Part shown: piece after piece, positions 1 to 7,521 of the stretch
Position numbering within the stretch: position 1 is the stretch's first letter
How the letters are laid out: every line of letters starts with the position of its first letter
NCBI GenBank assembly: GCA_011523705.1
Contig: WTGC01000187.1
Coordinates: forward strand, 1-38,616
DNA length: 38,616 nucleotides
Reading direction: 5' to 3'
Origin: Chloroflexota bacterium
Lineage (GTDB): Bacteria > Chloroflexota > Anaerolineae > Aggregatilineales > Phototrophicaceae
Program-made: the position numbers and the translations under genes
Notes under the pieces: generated by a model
What the model saw: only the letters and a program-made list of their open reading frames with translations
Database searches by the model: none
What the model was told of the DNA's origin: nothing

Positions 1-990
1 CGGGCTCGCAGCAGTCAGTTCCCGGCGCGCGTCGAGCGTGGCGCGGATGGCGGTCTGCGTCATATTCGCCGACGCGATTTCCCGCGTCAACGTCTCGGAA
101 ACTTCTGTCAGAGTCGGCGTGTTGCTCGCGACGGTCATTGTCGGCTGCTCTGTTTCCGTCTGACTTGGCGTTGGCGACGGGCTTGCAGCGGTCAACTTCG
201 GCTGCGCGTCGAGCGTGGCGCGGATGGCGGTCAGCGTCATATTCGCCGGCGCGATATACCGCGTTGCTGTCGCCGGTTCATCCGTCGGAGTCGGCGTGTC
301 GCTCGCGACGGTCATTGTCGGCTGCTCTGTTGCTGTCGGACCTGCCGTTGGCGACGGGCTCGCAGCAGTCAGTTCCCGGCGCGCGTCGAGCGTGGCGCGG
401 ATGGCGGTCAGCGTCAGATTCGGCGGCGTAATATCCCGCGTCGCCTCCTCCGGTTCTCTCGTCGGACTTGCCGTCGGCGGTGGGCCAGCAGCAGTCAATG
501 CCCGGCGCTCGTCGAGCGTGGCGCGGATGGCGGTCAGCGTCAAATTCGCAGGCGCAATTTCCCGCGTCGCCGTCGCCGATACTTCCGTCTGACTTGGCGT
601 TGGCGACGGGCTCGCAGCAGTCAGTTCCTGGCGCGCGTCGAGCGTGGCGCGGATGGCGGTCAGCGTCATATTCGCGGGCGTAATATCCCGCGTCGCCGCC
701 GCGTAGATTTCTGTCGGAATCGGCGTCGCGCTTGCTGGGAACTCGGTCGGCTGTGTCTCAGTCTCAGTCGCACTTGGCGTCGGTATCGCGGCGATATCTG
801 TCGGACTCGCCGTCGGCGGCGGCGTGGCGGTAGTGGTAGCTGTTGCCAGCGTCACCGCGGGTGCTGAGCGCGCTTCGGCAGGTCTCTGAGAAGTAGAAGC
901 GGAGAGCAGAACAGCAAATACGACGGCAAACAGGAGCGATAGCGCCGCAAGCAGAGCTACGATCAGCTCATTGCCTAAATTGCGCCGCAT
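1..990 (-). CDS. Membrane-anchored Thr/Pro-rich repeat protein, C-terminus cut by window start
   Basis: Open reading frame of 330 codons from ATG at 990 to base 1 with no stop, so the C-terminus lies outside the window. Residues about 8-31 form one hydrophobic segment (signal anchor or uncleaved signal peptide). A Thr/Pro/Ala-rich linker follows, then at least five copies of a unit with core LTAIRATLDARRELTAAS separated by TPSPTP-type spacers. The cores look like short amphipathic helices on flexible extracytoplasmic linkers. A GAGG ribosome-binding site lies just upstream, and the ATG begins three bases after the stop of the sensor kinase gene, so the two are probably cotranscribed and translationally coupled. 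No catalytic domain is recognised. Low-complexity TPT proteins are common in Chloroflexota, but function is unknown; a stalk, or a partner of the kinase, is a guess. Confidence 0.8.
   Translation of the reverse strand, partial: MRRNLGNELIVALLAALSLLFAVVFAVLLSASTSQRPAEARSAPAVTLATATTTATPPPTASPTDIAAIPTPSATETETQPTEFPASATPIPTEIYAAATRDITPANMTLTAIRATLDARQELTAASPSPTPSQTEVSATATREIAPANLTLTAIRATLDERRALTAAGPPPTASPTREPEEATRDITPPNLTLTAIRATLDARRELTAASPSPTAGPTATEQPTMTVASDTPTPTDEPATATRYIAPANMTLTAIRATLDAQPKLTAASPSPTPSQTETEQPTMTVASNTPTLTEVSETLTREIASANMTQTAIRATLDARRELTAASP
20..670 (-). repeat. Five in-frame tandem repeats with 126-bp and 177-bp periods
   Basis: The conserved 24-base block beginning gtcgagcgtggcgcgg (plus strand) starts at 31, 208, 385, 511 and 637, giving spacings of 177, 177, 126 and 126 bp. 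The longer period equals the short one plus 51 bp (17 codons, containing EQPTMTVAS). All spacings are multiples of three, so the repeats expand the coded protein in frame. Confidence 0.9.
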
Positions 991-993
991 CGG

Positions 994-3900
994 CTAATCC
1001 TCAATTGACGCAGCCAATTCCAGGGGCAAGGCGAGGTGAAAGGCGGAGCCAACGCCCGCCTCACTAGTTATCCAAAGATCACCGTTTAGAGCGCGCGCAA
1101 ACGCTCTGGCGACGGTCATGCCAACACCGCTATCGCCGTAGCCGCTGATCTTGCGGTTTTTCGCCCGATATGTCCGCGCAAATACACGTTGCATATCTTC
1201 GAGTTCAATGCCGCCGCCTTTATCGCTCACCCATATCTCAATGGCATTGACTGGATCGGCGCCATTGACCAGCGCGAGGGGGCCAATCCTGGTTGAAATT
1301 GTAATCTGTGAACCAGCGGGCGAGACCGCGCTGGCATTAGATACAAACTGGGAAAGGATATGTTTTAGGCTGGCGCCATCGGCACTGACCAAGGGCAATT
1401 CCTCATCCAGCGCCAAGTCAATCATGTGTCCCTTGTCCGCAATTGTCTGCTCTGCCTCGCCAATAACTTCTTCAATGATCGAGAGCAGATCGATGTCTCC
1501 GCGCTCGATTCCGATTCTCGATTCAGCAGCGCTGCTGAACTTCTGTATCTCGCCAATGACCGCCGCTATTTGCTCGATATCCGCGGCAATCATGGCGAGC
1601 ACCTGCCGCTGGGCCGCGCCCAGAATGCCGATACTTTCCGCCAGAAGCAAATCGACATAATCGGAAATCGACGACATCGGGGCGCGCAAGTTCTCCAGCA
1701 TACCTGTGAATAATTCGGGCGCTTTTGGCTGATGTTCTTGCGTCTCGACTTCCGAATCGGCGTCCTGCTCGGCAAGAGAGGCGCGCGCGACCGACAATTC
1801 CGTTCGCGCGTCGCTCAAATCCAGAGCAAGCTGTTCACGCTGCGCAGTCAAGCGCTGCAGAGACGATTGCAGTTCAGCAACGTCGTGGCTGAGGTCGGCT
1901 TCTCCTTCGCGCGCTGCTTCATCGGCGAGCATCGCGTTGACTTTGGCTGTGAGCTGGTCGCGTATTTTGAGCAGGTTGTCCCTCTCTTCCACAAGGCTGT
2001 CTAGCTGTCGGCTCATCTCCTTTTGACGGTCCTCCCGCGCTTCGGCTTCGGCTTGCAGCGCCGCCACATTCGCATGAAGCGCCGTCATTTCAGTTTGCGC
2101 ATCCTCAAGCCGCGAGCGCAGCTCTTGCGAGTCTCGCCGTAATTCCTCGCGCGAATTCATCAATTGCTCATGATCCGCGCTCAAATGCTTGAGCTTTCTT
2201 TCCAGCTCCGCATTGTTTCCACCGCCCGTTTCGATTAGCTTTTGGCGGGCGTCAAGCAGCGAGCGTCGGTCTTGATTCGCCGCCGCAAGATGTTGGGTGA
2301 AAGTCTTCCTCTCCACATAAAGTTGAATTAGCAGTTGGGTCACGTGGGAAGATTCCGGTTCGATTCCCAGCGACTCCATACGCCCTCGGATGGATTCCAG
2401 CCGCCGCTGCTGCTGATCGCGTTCCAATTCCAATTGAGCGGATTCGTCCGCCAGCGTCTGCAAGATCGTGGCGTATCCCTCTGAAGCGACCGACCGGCCC
2501 ATCACCAGTAGCGAATTGATTTGCCGCCGCAGACGATCGCGCTCGGTGAGCAGCAGATTGTACTCTTTGTGCGCATACTCACGAATGACCTGCGCCAGCG
2601 CATCGTCATCATCCGCATTGAGCACGCGCAGCATTGTTTCCCCATCCAGCAGCGCGCGGGCGCTCGCCTCGGAATCAGCGCGCAATTGCGCCTGCTCGTC
2701 AAAGGTGACGTTCAATCGCTGCGCCGCGGCGGGGCTTTGCTCGCCGGCAGCCAAAGCATCAAGAATGCGCACGTGCTGCTCGCCTTGCTGTCGCTCGAGG
2801 TCGGCAATTTGACGCATGATGTTCTCGCGGCGCTCATAAACCCGCGCGAGGCTGGTCTCGAATTCCAGTCGATGCGCCATCAGCGCTTCTTGGTCGACGG
2901 CGGCGTCCATGCTGCGTTCAGCAATATCGGCAAAAGCCCGTTCCTCGGACAGGCTCTTGGAAGATGCGGCGTCGTCGCTCCAGGCAAGCAAGTGTCCGGC
3001 CAGGGAAGCGATGTCGCGCAGCCATTCCAACTCCTCAGGAGACAAATCCGCCTGACGGTAGGGCATCGCCACCAACATGAGGGCAATCAATTCGCCTTCA
3101 ACTGTTAGCGGCTGCCCGTACACGCTGCAGAGCGAAGCGATGTTCAGTCGCCGAAACAGATCCTGGAGTTCAGCGGCATGGTATTCCGGGAAGAGAATCG
3201 TCTGCTCCTGATGCGTTGCCGCTTCGCGCAAAGTCGGCTGCTCGTTAAGGTTTAGCGAGATACCAGCGAGGGAATGATCAGCAACCTGATCGTAACCGGC
3301 GATCACATCGGCATAATTATTTTCTTGCACGCGCAAAAGCGCGCAGACCTCCAACTGAAGCGTTTCCAGCGTCGCCCGGACGATCTGCTCCGGAATGCGA
3401 GCGCCATCCCGCGTTTCCAGCATTAAGCCAATGGCATTCAACAGAAGGCGTCGATCGCGCGGGACAGGCGATGCGCTGAAGTTCCAGGATGAGGGCGCCG
3501 CCAGCAGCGCATCGACCTCGTTGCCTGCGGGCGCCTCGGCCGGCGCCGCAGACGGCATCACCGCTGAACTCGGCTGCGACGCGGCCAGCACCACTTCCAC
3601 CAAACTGTGTTCCAACAGAGCAATCGCCAGGCGATAGATGATGAGCGGCAGCAAAACCAGTCCGGCCAAGTACGCCAGCCGCGAAGCGCCAAGATAATTG
3701 CCGGCGCCTGCGCCCTCGCGCATCTGGAAAAAGTCCCAACTGTTGCCTATCAGCAGCACAACAAAGAACAGGACTTTCAGTGGCGCATCGACAATGCGAC
3801 TGTAGTTCAGGAGGGCGAGCAATAGTCCCATAGCGGCCAGTGCCGCCGTTATCCCCGACCACAGCAGAGCTTGTTCGGTAGCATTGAATGGCAGGTCCCC

Positions 3901-4341
3901 GCCATACACCGCCAGCCAACCGCGCGCGCTGTTGATATACAGGAGAGCCAAGATGAAAGCCGCGGCGAACACCAACAGGTTGGAGCGGTTCTGCCAGCGA
4001 ATGAAGTCCGCGCTGAGAAATGCCCACGCCAGGATAAGCAGCGTTACCGCCTGCACCAGCCGTTCCAGCGGGGGCATCATCGCGTCGGCTTCCAGCTCGG
4101 CAAACTGTGACAAGAAAGCCACCGCCAACATGATCAGCCATAAAATGAGCAAGCCCCCGGTCGCATAAACGAAACGGCGGGTCGCTTGTTCAAAGGGAAA
4201 ACGGGAGCGATGGCCGATTGCCAGAAACAGCGAGCCCTGGCTCAAGGCGATGACCAAGAGAAAAAAGACCAAATTGCCGGGAAACTCGACGAAGACATTC
4301 AGAAAATCCAACGTCGTCATTGACAATTCAACACCGTCCAT
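994..4341 (-). CDS. Large membrane sensor histidine kinase-like protein (7TM, GAF, coiled coil, HATPase)
   Basis: An 1115-residue protein. Residues about 20-245 contain roughly seven hydrophobic segments; about 300-455 read as a GAF-like sensor domain; about 470-865 are a very long Glu/Arg/Gln-rich coiled coil; about 875-940 are a DHp-like helix pair; about 970-1110 are a HATPase_c domain with N box (SNASAVSP), G1 (SDKGGGI) and G2 (GDSGVGMT). The H-box position reads LENLRAPM, with Glu883 (codon 1693-1695) where SHELRTPL kinases carry the phosphoacceptor His. The ATP-binding half therefore looks intact while autophosphorylation in the usual way looks impossible. A GAGG stands ten bases before the chosen ATG; Met8 is an alternative start. 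No response regulator is adjacent. Downstream, in the same operon, is the repeat protein. Confidence 0.85.
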   Translation of the reverse strand: MDGVELSMTTLDFLNVFVEFPGNLVFFLLVIALSQGSLFLAIGHRSRFPFEQATRRFVYATGGLLILWLIMLAVAFLSQFAELEADAMMPPLERLVQAVTLLILAWAFLSADFIRWQNRSNLLVFAAAFILALLYINSARGWLAVYGGDLPFNATEQALLWSGITAALAAMGLLLALLNYSRIVDAPLKVLFFVVLLIGNSWDFFQMREGAGAGNYLGASRLAYLAGLVLLPLIIYRLAIALLEHSLVEVVLAASQPSSAVMPSAAPAEAPAGNEVDALLAAPSSWNFSASPVPRDRRLLLNAIGLMLETRDGARIPEQIVRATLETLQLEVCALLRVQENNYADVIAGYDQVADHSLAGISLNLNEQPTLREAATHQEQTILFPEYHAAELQDLFRRLNIASLCSVYGQPLTVEGELIALMLVAMPYRQADLSPEELEWLRDIASLAGHLLAWSDDAASSKSLSEERAFADIAERSMDAAVDQEALMAHRLEFETSLARVYERRENIMRQIADLERQQGEQHVRILDALAAGEQSPAAAQRLNVTFDEQAQLRADSEASARALLDGETMLRVLNADDDDALAQVIREYAHKEYNLLLTERDRLRRQINSLLVMGRSVASEGYATILQTLADESAQLELERDQQQRRLESIRGRMESLGIEPESSHVTQLLIQLYVERKTFTQHLAAANQDRRSLLDARQKLIETGGGNNAELERKLKHLSADHEQLMNSREELRRDSQELRSRLEDAQTEMTALHANVAALQAEAEAREDRQKEMSRQLDSLVEERDNLLKIRDQLTAKVNAMLADEAAREGEADLSHDVAELQSSLQRLTAQREQLALDLSDARTELSVARASLAEQDADSEVETQEHQPKAPELFTGMLENLRAPMSSISDYVDLLLAESIGILGAAQRQVLAMIAADIEQIAAVIGEIQKFSSAAESRIGIERGDIDLLSIIEEVIGEAEQTIADKGHMIDLALDEELPLVSADGASLKHILSQFVSNASAVSPAGSQITISTRIGPLALVNGADPVNAIEIWVSDKGGGIELEDMQRVFARTYRAKNRKISGYGDSGVGMTVARAFARALNGDLWITSEAGVGSAFHLALPLELAASIED

Positions 4342-4476
4342 ATTGTTGGCGCCTCTGTTGACACGGCAACTTGAAATGCAACTCTAGCCGGTCAGAGTCA
4401 ACGAGGTATCTGGTCTCCAAGAGCCAGTTCGGCGGGTTCCGTTCATCCGCAGTCGAGGCACGTTTCCTGACGAATC

Positions 4477-4485
4477 AGTATAGCA
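4477..4485 (-). promoter_or_regulatory. Possible extended -10 promoter for the sensor kinase
   Basis: The minus strand reads TGCTATACT, an extended -10 element (TGn-TATACT), with no good -35. It would give an untranslated leader of about 130 bases before the kinase ATG at 4341. Sequence match only. Confidence 0.35.
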
Positions 4486-4566
4486 TAAGGGTTACTCGCG
4501 CACTGGCGAAAATGTGCTGTCATTTCCCTTCGCTTGCCGTTCTTGCGCCTGCAAATTCGCTTGCCG

Positions 4567-4595
4567 TTGACGTTCCCCCGTCGCCAAACTAAACT
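4567..4595 (+). promoter_or_regulatory. Promoter for the Nudix gene
   Basis: TTGACG at 4567-4572, a 17-base spacer, then TAAACT at 4590-4595. Predicted transcription start is about 4602, only some nine bases before the ATG at 4611, which itself has no visible Shine-Dalgarno sequence. The gene may be read from a nearly leaderless transcript. Confidence 0.45.
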
Positions 4596-4610
4596 CATTG
4601 CGTCCCGCAG

Positions 4611-5111
4611 ATGAGCAGTGAGCAAACGGTGACGCGCGTATTTTCACATTTACTCCGCAGATTTCCCTTCATCGTGCGCTTACCCTATCTGGCATACAGC
4701 CGAATGCAAGCGCGCTACACGATCGGCGTTGCTGCGGTCATCATGGATGGCGACGGTCGCGTGCTATTGGTCGAGCACGCCTATCACCCACGATTCGCCT
4801 GGGGGCTGCCGGGCGGCTGGATCGACAAAGACGAAGACCCGTCAGCCGCTATCCTCCGCGAGCTAAGCGAAGAGTTGCAGCTGAATGCGCGCGTCCTGCG
4901 CGTCGTCCACAGTTCAAAGACGGCGCCCAACCATATCGACTTGGCCTTTCAGTGCGAAGCATTGAGCCCGATCGGGAAACTGAACCACGAGCTCTTGGGT
5001 TTCCAGTGGGCCGCGCGCGACGATTTGCCCGCCGTCAAACGCTTTCACCGCCAGGCAATCGAATTTGCAGGTGAGCGATTCCAGGGAGGCGAAGAATGGG
5101 AGCGAGTCTAA
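4611..5111 (+). CDS. Nudix hydrolase
   Basis: A 166-residue protein whose central part is a Nudix fold. The Nudix box is at about residues 67-89 (GWIDKDE, seven residues, RELSEE, LQL). It fits GX5EX7REUXEEXGU except that the usual late Gly is Gln. These enzymes cleave nucleoside diphosphates linked to another moiety, using Mg2+ held by the RExxEE glutamates; the substrate cannot be read from the sequence. The preceding GLPGG context is typical of MutT/NudF-like proteins. Residues 1-35 are a basic, hydrophobic N-terminal extension, so a later start is possible. The end overlaps the next gene by 16 bases, implying translational coupling with the serine hydrolase. Confidence 0.85.
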   Translation: MSSEQTVTRVFSHLLRRFPFIVRLPYLAYSRMQARYTIGVAAVIMDGDGRVLLVEHAYHPRFAWGLPGGWIDKDEDPSAAILRELSEELQLNARVLRVVHSSKTAPNHIDLAFQCEALSPIGKLNHELLGFQWAARDDLPAVKRFHRQAIEFAGERFQGGEEWERV

Positions 5112-6721
5112 ACTCGCGCCGCCGGTCCGGCTTTCCTGTACTCCGAACATTCTCTACCCTGCTCTTGGTGGCAGCCAGCGCCCTGCTCGTCTATGAACTG
5201 GTGGCGTTCAGCCGGCGCGAACAGCAGCTGCCGGAAGGCGTAAGCGTCGCCGGGATCAATGTCGGCGGGCTGAGCGAGCGCGACGCCGTCGCCCGTTGGG
5301 AACGCAATTATGCCGAGCCCATCATCATGCTCTATAAGGCGCGCGAAGGCGAGTATCCCATCCAACTGCACCCGGACCAGGTGGGCTGGCGCATCAGTAG
5401 CGAACCCATGCTGGCGGCCGCGCTGGCTTCGGGCGAGCAAGGCGGCGGATTCTGGCGCCGTTTTCTCGATTTCCTCCTGGGCATCGAACAGACCGTCGCC
5501 CGCGATATCGCCCTGGTCGCCGATTATCAGGAGAACGCGCTTGAAGCGATCTTGCGAGACATCGCCCGACGATACGACCGAGCGCCAGTCGGCGCCAACT
5601 ATGATTTGCAAACGTTGACGGTCTACGCCGGCGCCAGCGGTTACGCGCTTGACCTGAGCGCCGCCATGTCGGTAGTGGATGACGCCTTGCGCTCGGCTGA
5701 TGAGCGCAGGGTTGCCCTTCCAATCGCCGTCATGGGCAACGAGGGTCCAGATCTGAGCGCGTTGCGTGATCTCGTTATCGACTTCCTCGACAGCCGCGGA
5801 TTCATTTATGACGGCCTCGGCACCGTCGCGTCCATCTATGTGCAGGACCTCCTGACCGGCGACGAGATTAATATTCTGGGCGATGTCGCTTTCTCCGGCG
5901 CCAGCACGGTCAAATTGCCCATCATGCTGGATTACTTTCGATTCCTGCCTTCCGAGCCAAGCGCCGATGAAGCCTGGCTCATGGCAAATTCGATGCTCTG
6001 CAGCAACAACGCCTCTTCCAATCTGATCATGGAGATCATCGGCGGCGGCGACATATTCTTGGGAATCCGCAGCGTCACCGATACCATCCTGGCGACCGGC
6101 ATCGAAAACACATATATCTCAGCGCCCTTTTATCTCGGTGTCGCCGGGCAGCGGCTCGGCTCGATCCAGGCGCCGGATACGAGGCCGAATCCGGCATTTG
6201 ACACCGAGCCCGACCCCTTCAATCAGACAACGGCCGAAGATATGGGCACGCTTTTCAGCCTGATTTACGATTGCGCCGAATTCAACTCGGGCTTGAACTT
6301 CGCTTTGCCCGCGAACCAGATCACGCAGCAGGAGTGCCGGCAAATGCTCGAGATCGCCAGCGCCAATGATCTGGAGCGGCTTCTTCAAGGCGGCATCCCG
6401 CTGGACGCGCGCATCGCGCATAAGAATGGCTGGATATTCGACACGGTCGGCGATGCCGGCATCGTCTATTCGCCGAATGGGCGCCACTATGTGATATCCG
6501 TCTTTCTATGGGAAAGGACCGAATTTCAGGATTACGAGAGGCTCTGGCCCCTAATTGAAGAGATCTCGCGAGCAACCTGGAATTTCTTCAATCCGGAGAA
6601 TGCGTTGCTGCAGCCGCGCACGGACTTGCCGCCTACGGCTTTGGAATGCGAAGGCAATTACCTGCCGCCAGGACCGGAGTACGTCAACCTCAACGACATC
6701 AACAGTTGGAAGCGGAATTAG
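5096..6721 (+). CDS. Membrane-anchored serine hydrolase, class A beta-lactamase/PBP fold with PG-binding domain
   Basis: 541 residues: an N-terminal transmembrane anchor at about 15-38, a region at about 60-190 resembling the peptidoglycan-binding domain seen with VanW/YoaR-type proteins, then a beta-lactamase2-like catalytic domain from about 230. The catalytic signatures are visible: S270-TVK273 (SxxK), SNN at 303-305 (the SDN position) and KNG at 443-445 (the KTG position). It would lie outside the membrane and act on or bind cell-wall peptides. The Asn replacements and the wall-binding domain argue for a wall-associated transpeptidase/carboxypeptidase-like enzyme rather than a drug-resistance beta-lactamase. 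The start is well supported by GGGAGG six bases upstream; it overlaps the Nudix gene by 16 bases. Confidence 0.8.
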   Translation: MGASLNSRRRSGFPVLRTFSTLLLVAASALLVYELVAFSRREQQLPEGVSVAGINVGGLSERDAVARWERNYAEPIIMLYKAREGEYPIQLHPDQVGWRISSEPMLAAALASGEQGGGFWRRFLDFLLGIEQTVARDIALVADYQENALEAILRDIARRYDRAPVGANYDLQTLTVYAGASGYALDLSAAMSVVDDALRSADERRVALPIAVMGNEGPDLSALRDLVIDFLDSRGFIYDGLGTVASIYVQDLLTGDEINILGDVAFSGASTVKLPIMLDYFRFLPSEPSADEAWLMANSMLCSNNASSNLIMEIIGGGDIFLGIRSVTDTILATGIENTYISAPFYLGVAGQRLGSIQAPDTRPNPAFDTEPDPFNQTTAEDMGTLFSLIYDCAEFNSGLNFALPANQITQQECRQMLEIASANDLERLLQGGIPLDARIAHKNGWIFDTVGDAGIVYSPNGRHYVISVFLWERTEFQDYERLWPLIEEISRATWNFFNPENALLQPRTDLPPTALECEGNYLPPGPEYVNLNDINSWKRN

Positions 6722-6778
6722 CCCTGCGCCCGCTCGGAAAGTCTAGACGATTCAATGCGCGGGAAAACCAGATTCCGC

Positions 6779-7111
6779 TCAATAGCTCGCCACCGCATCA
6801 GCCTGTGATTCATAGATGCGGAAAATCTCATCCAGGCCGGACATCTCCAGCGCTTCTCGCACCCGATCCGACGGCTGCGCCAGCCGCAAATCGCCATCGG
6901 CGCGCCTGACGCGCTTCAACGCGCTCATCATCTCCCAAAGTCCGTCCTGCCCCATGCTTTCGACGCGCTGCAAATCCAGCACCAAGTGGCGTCCGCCGGC
7001 GTCAATCTCGTAAGACAGGAATGAACCCAGTTGTCCCGCGCTGATCCTGTCGACCCGTCCTCCCGCTTCGATCACCAAAATGTTGCCATGGCTGGAACGT
7101 TCTATCCGCAT
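6779..7111 (-). CDS. STAS-domain protein (anti-sigma factor antagonist-like)
   Basis: A single STAS domain, about 110 residues, resembling SpoIIAA/RsbV antagonists that bind anti-sigma kinases. The conserved strand-loop-helix reads LDLQRVESMGQDGLWEMMSA. In SpoIIAA-like proteins this loop is DSSG, with the second Ser phosphorylated; here it is GQDG, with Asp at that site. Another ATG lies two codons upstream at 7117, but GGAG is only one base from it and seven bases from the ATG at 7111, so 7111 is preferred. No anti-sigma kinase or sigma factor gene is adjacent, so the partner is unknown. A general small-ligand or phosphorelay role is equally possible. Confidence 0.8.
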   Translation of the reverse strand: MRIERSSHGNILVIEAGGRVDRISAGQLGSFLSYEIDAGGRHLVLDLQRVESMGQDGLWEMMSALKRVRRADGDLRLAQPSDRVREALEMSGLDEIFRIYESQADAVASY

Positions 7112-7136
7112 CAGCATTCTCCAATTCGAGCAGACA

Positions 7137-7145
7137 TGCTACAAT
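7137..7145 (+). promoter_or_regulatory. Possible extended -10 promoter for small membrane protein
   Basis: TGCTACAAT gives a TGn-TACAAT extended -10, with a weak TTCTCC at -35 after 17 bases. It would start transcription near 7152, just ahead of the hairpin at 7159-7187. Confidence 0.35.
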
Positions 7146-7158
7146 GGCGCAACTTTGC

Positions 7159-7187
7159 GCGGCGGCTACTTGCAGTAGGCTAGCCGC
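7159..7187 (+). other. Stable hairpin in the 5' untranslated region
   Basis: GCGGC at 7159-7163 pairs with GCCGC at 7183-7187, and CTACT at 7166-7170 with AGTAG at 7174-7178 around a TGC loop. No T tract follows. It lies between the predicted promoter and the small membrane protein gene; function unknown. Confidence 0.4.
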
Positions 7188-7226
7188 TCAATGCCCTAGA
7201 TTCTTCAGACTGGCGGCGTGAGAAGC

Positions 7227-7508
7227 ATGGATTTGAATTATATTGCGCTAATCACTTGCACCGTGGCGCTTCTATTCATTCTGATCCAACGCACCGATCC
7301 GAAACGACGGCGCCTCTCGATTGCCTTTGTCGTTCTCTGCCTTCTGATCATTCACCACAATACATCCATCAAGAACGATCTTCACGAAGAGACGCTGCTC
7401 GCTTTCGTGCTCGGCTTCTTGGCGAGCGGCTTGTTTTGGCTGCTTATCGGCCGTTACAATCCGGTCGATAAAGAAGAAGAAATCCAGGTCATGGGCATGG
7501 ACGACTGA
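7227..7508 (+). CDS. Small three-helix membrane protein, unknown function
   Basis: 93 residues from the ATG at 7227; a GTG three codons earlier at 7218 is an alternative start, and neither has a strong ribosome-binding site. Hydrophobic stretches at about residues 5-20, 33-44 and 58-76 suggest three short membrane helices, separated by a basic loop (RTDPKRRR) and an acidic one. The C-terminus is short, acidic and hydrophilic (DKEEE). I recognise no family. It is divergent from the STAS gene and convergent with mrp, with 13 bases between the stop codons, so it appears to be a single-gene transcript. Confidence 0.6.
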   Translation: MDLNYIALITCTVALLFILIQRTDPKRRRLSIAFVVLCLLIIHHNTSIKNDLHEETLLAFVLGFLASGLFWLLIGRYNPVDKEEEIQVMGMDD

Positions 7509-7521
7509 GCGCGTCCGGGCA

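Noticed and set aside
20..683. Plus-strand ORFs in the repeat region and a CRISPR-like regular spacing
   Set aside because: The repeats are in frame on the minus strand, follow an ATG with a ribosome-binding site, and have a transmembrane N-terminus. The periods of 126/177 bp and repeated linkers do not fit CRISPR repeat-spacer structure; the plus-strand frames are antisense shadows.
5096..6721. Antibiotic-resistance beta-lactamase
   Set aside because: The fold and SxxK are there, but the SDN and KTG motifs read SNN and KNG, and the protein is membrane-anchored with a peptidoglycan-binding-like domain. A cell-wall role is more likely.
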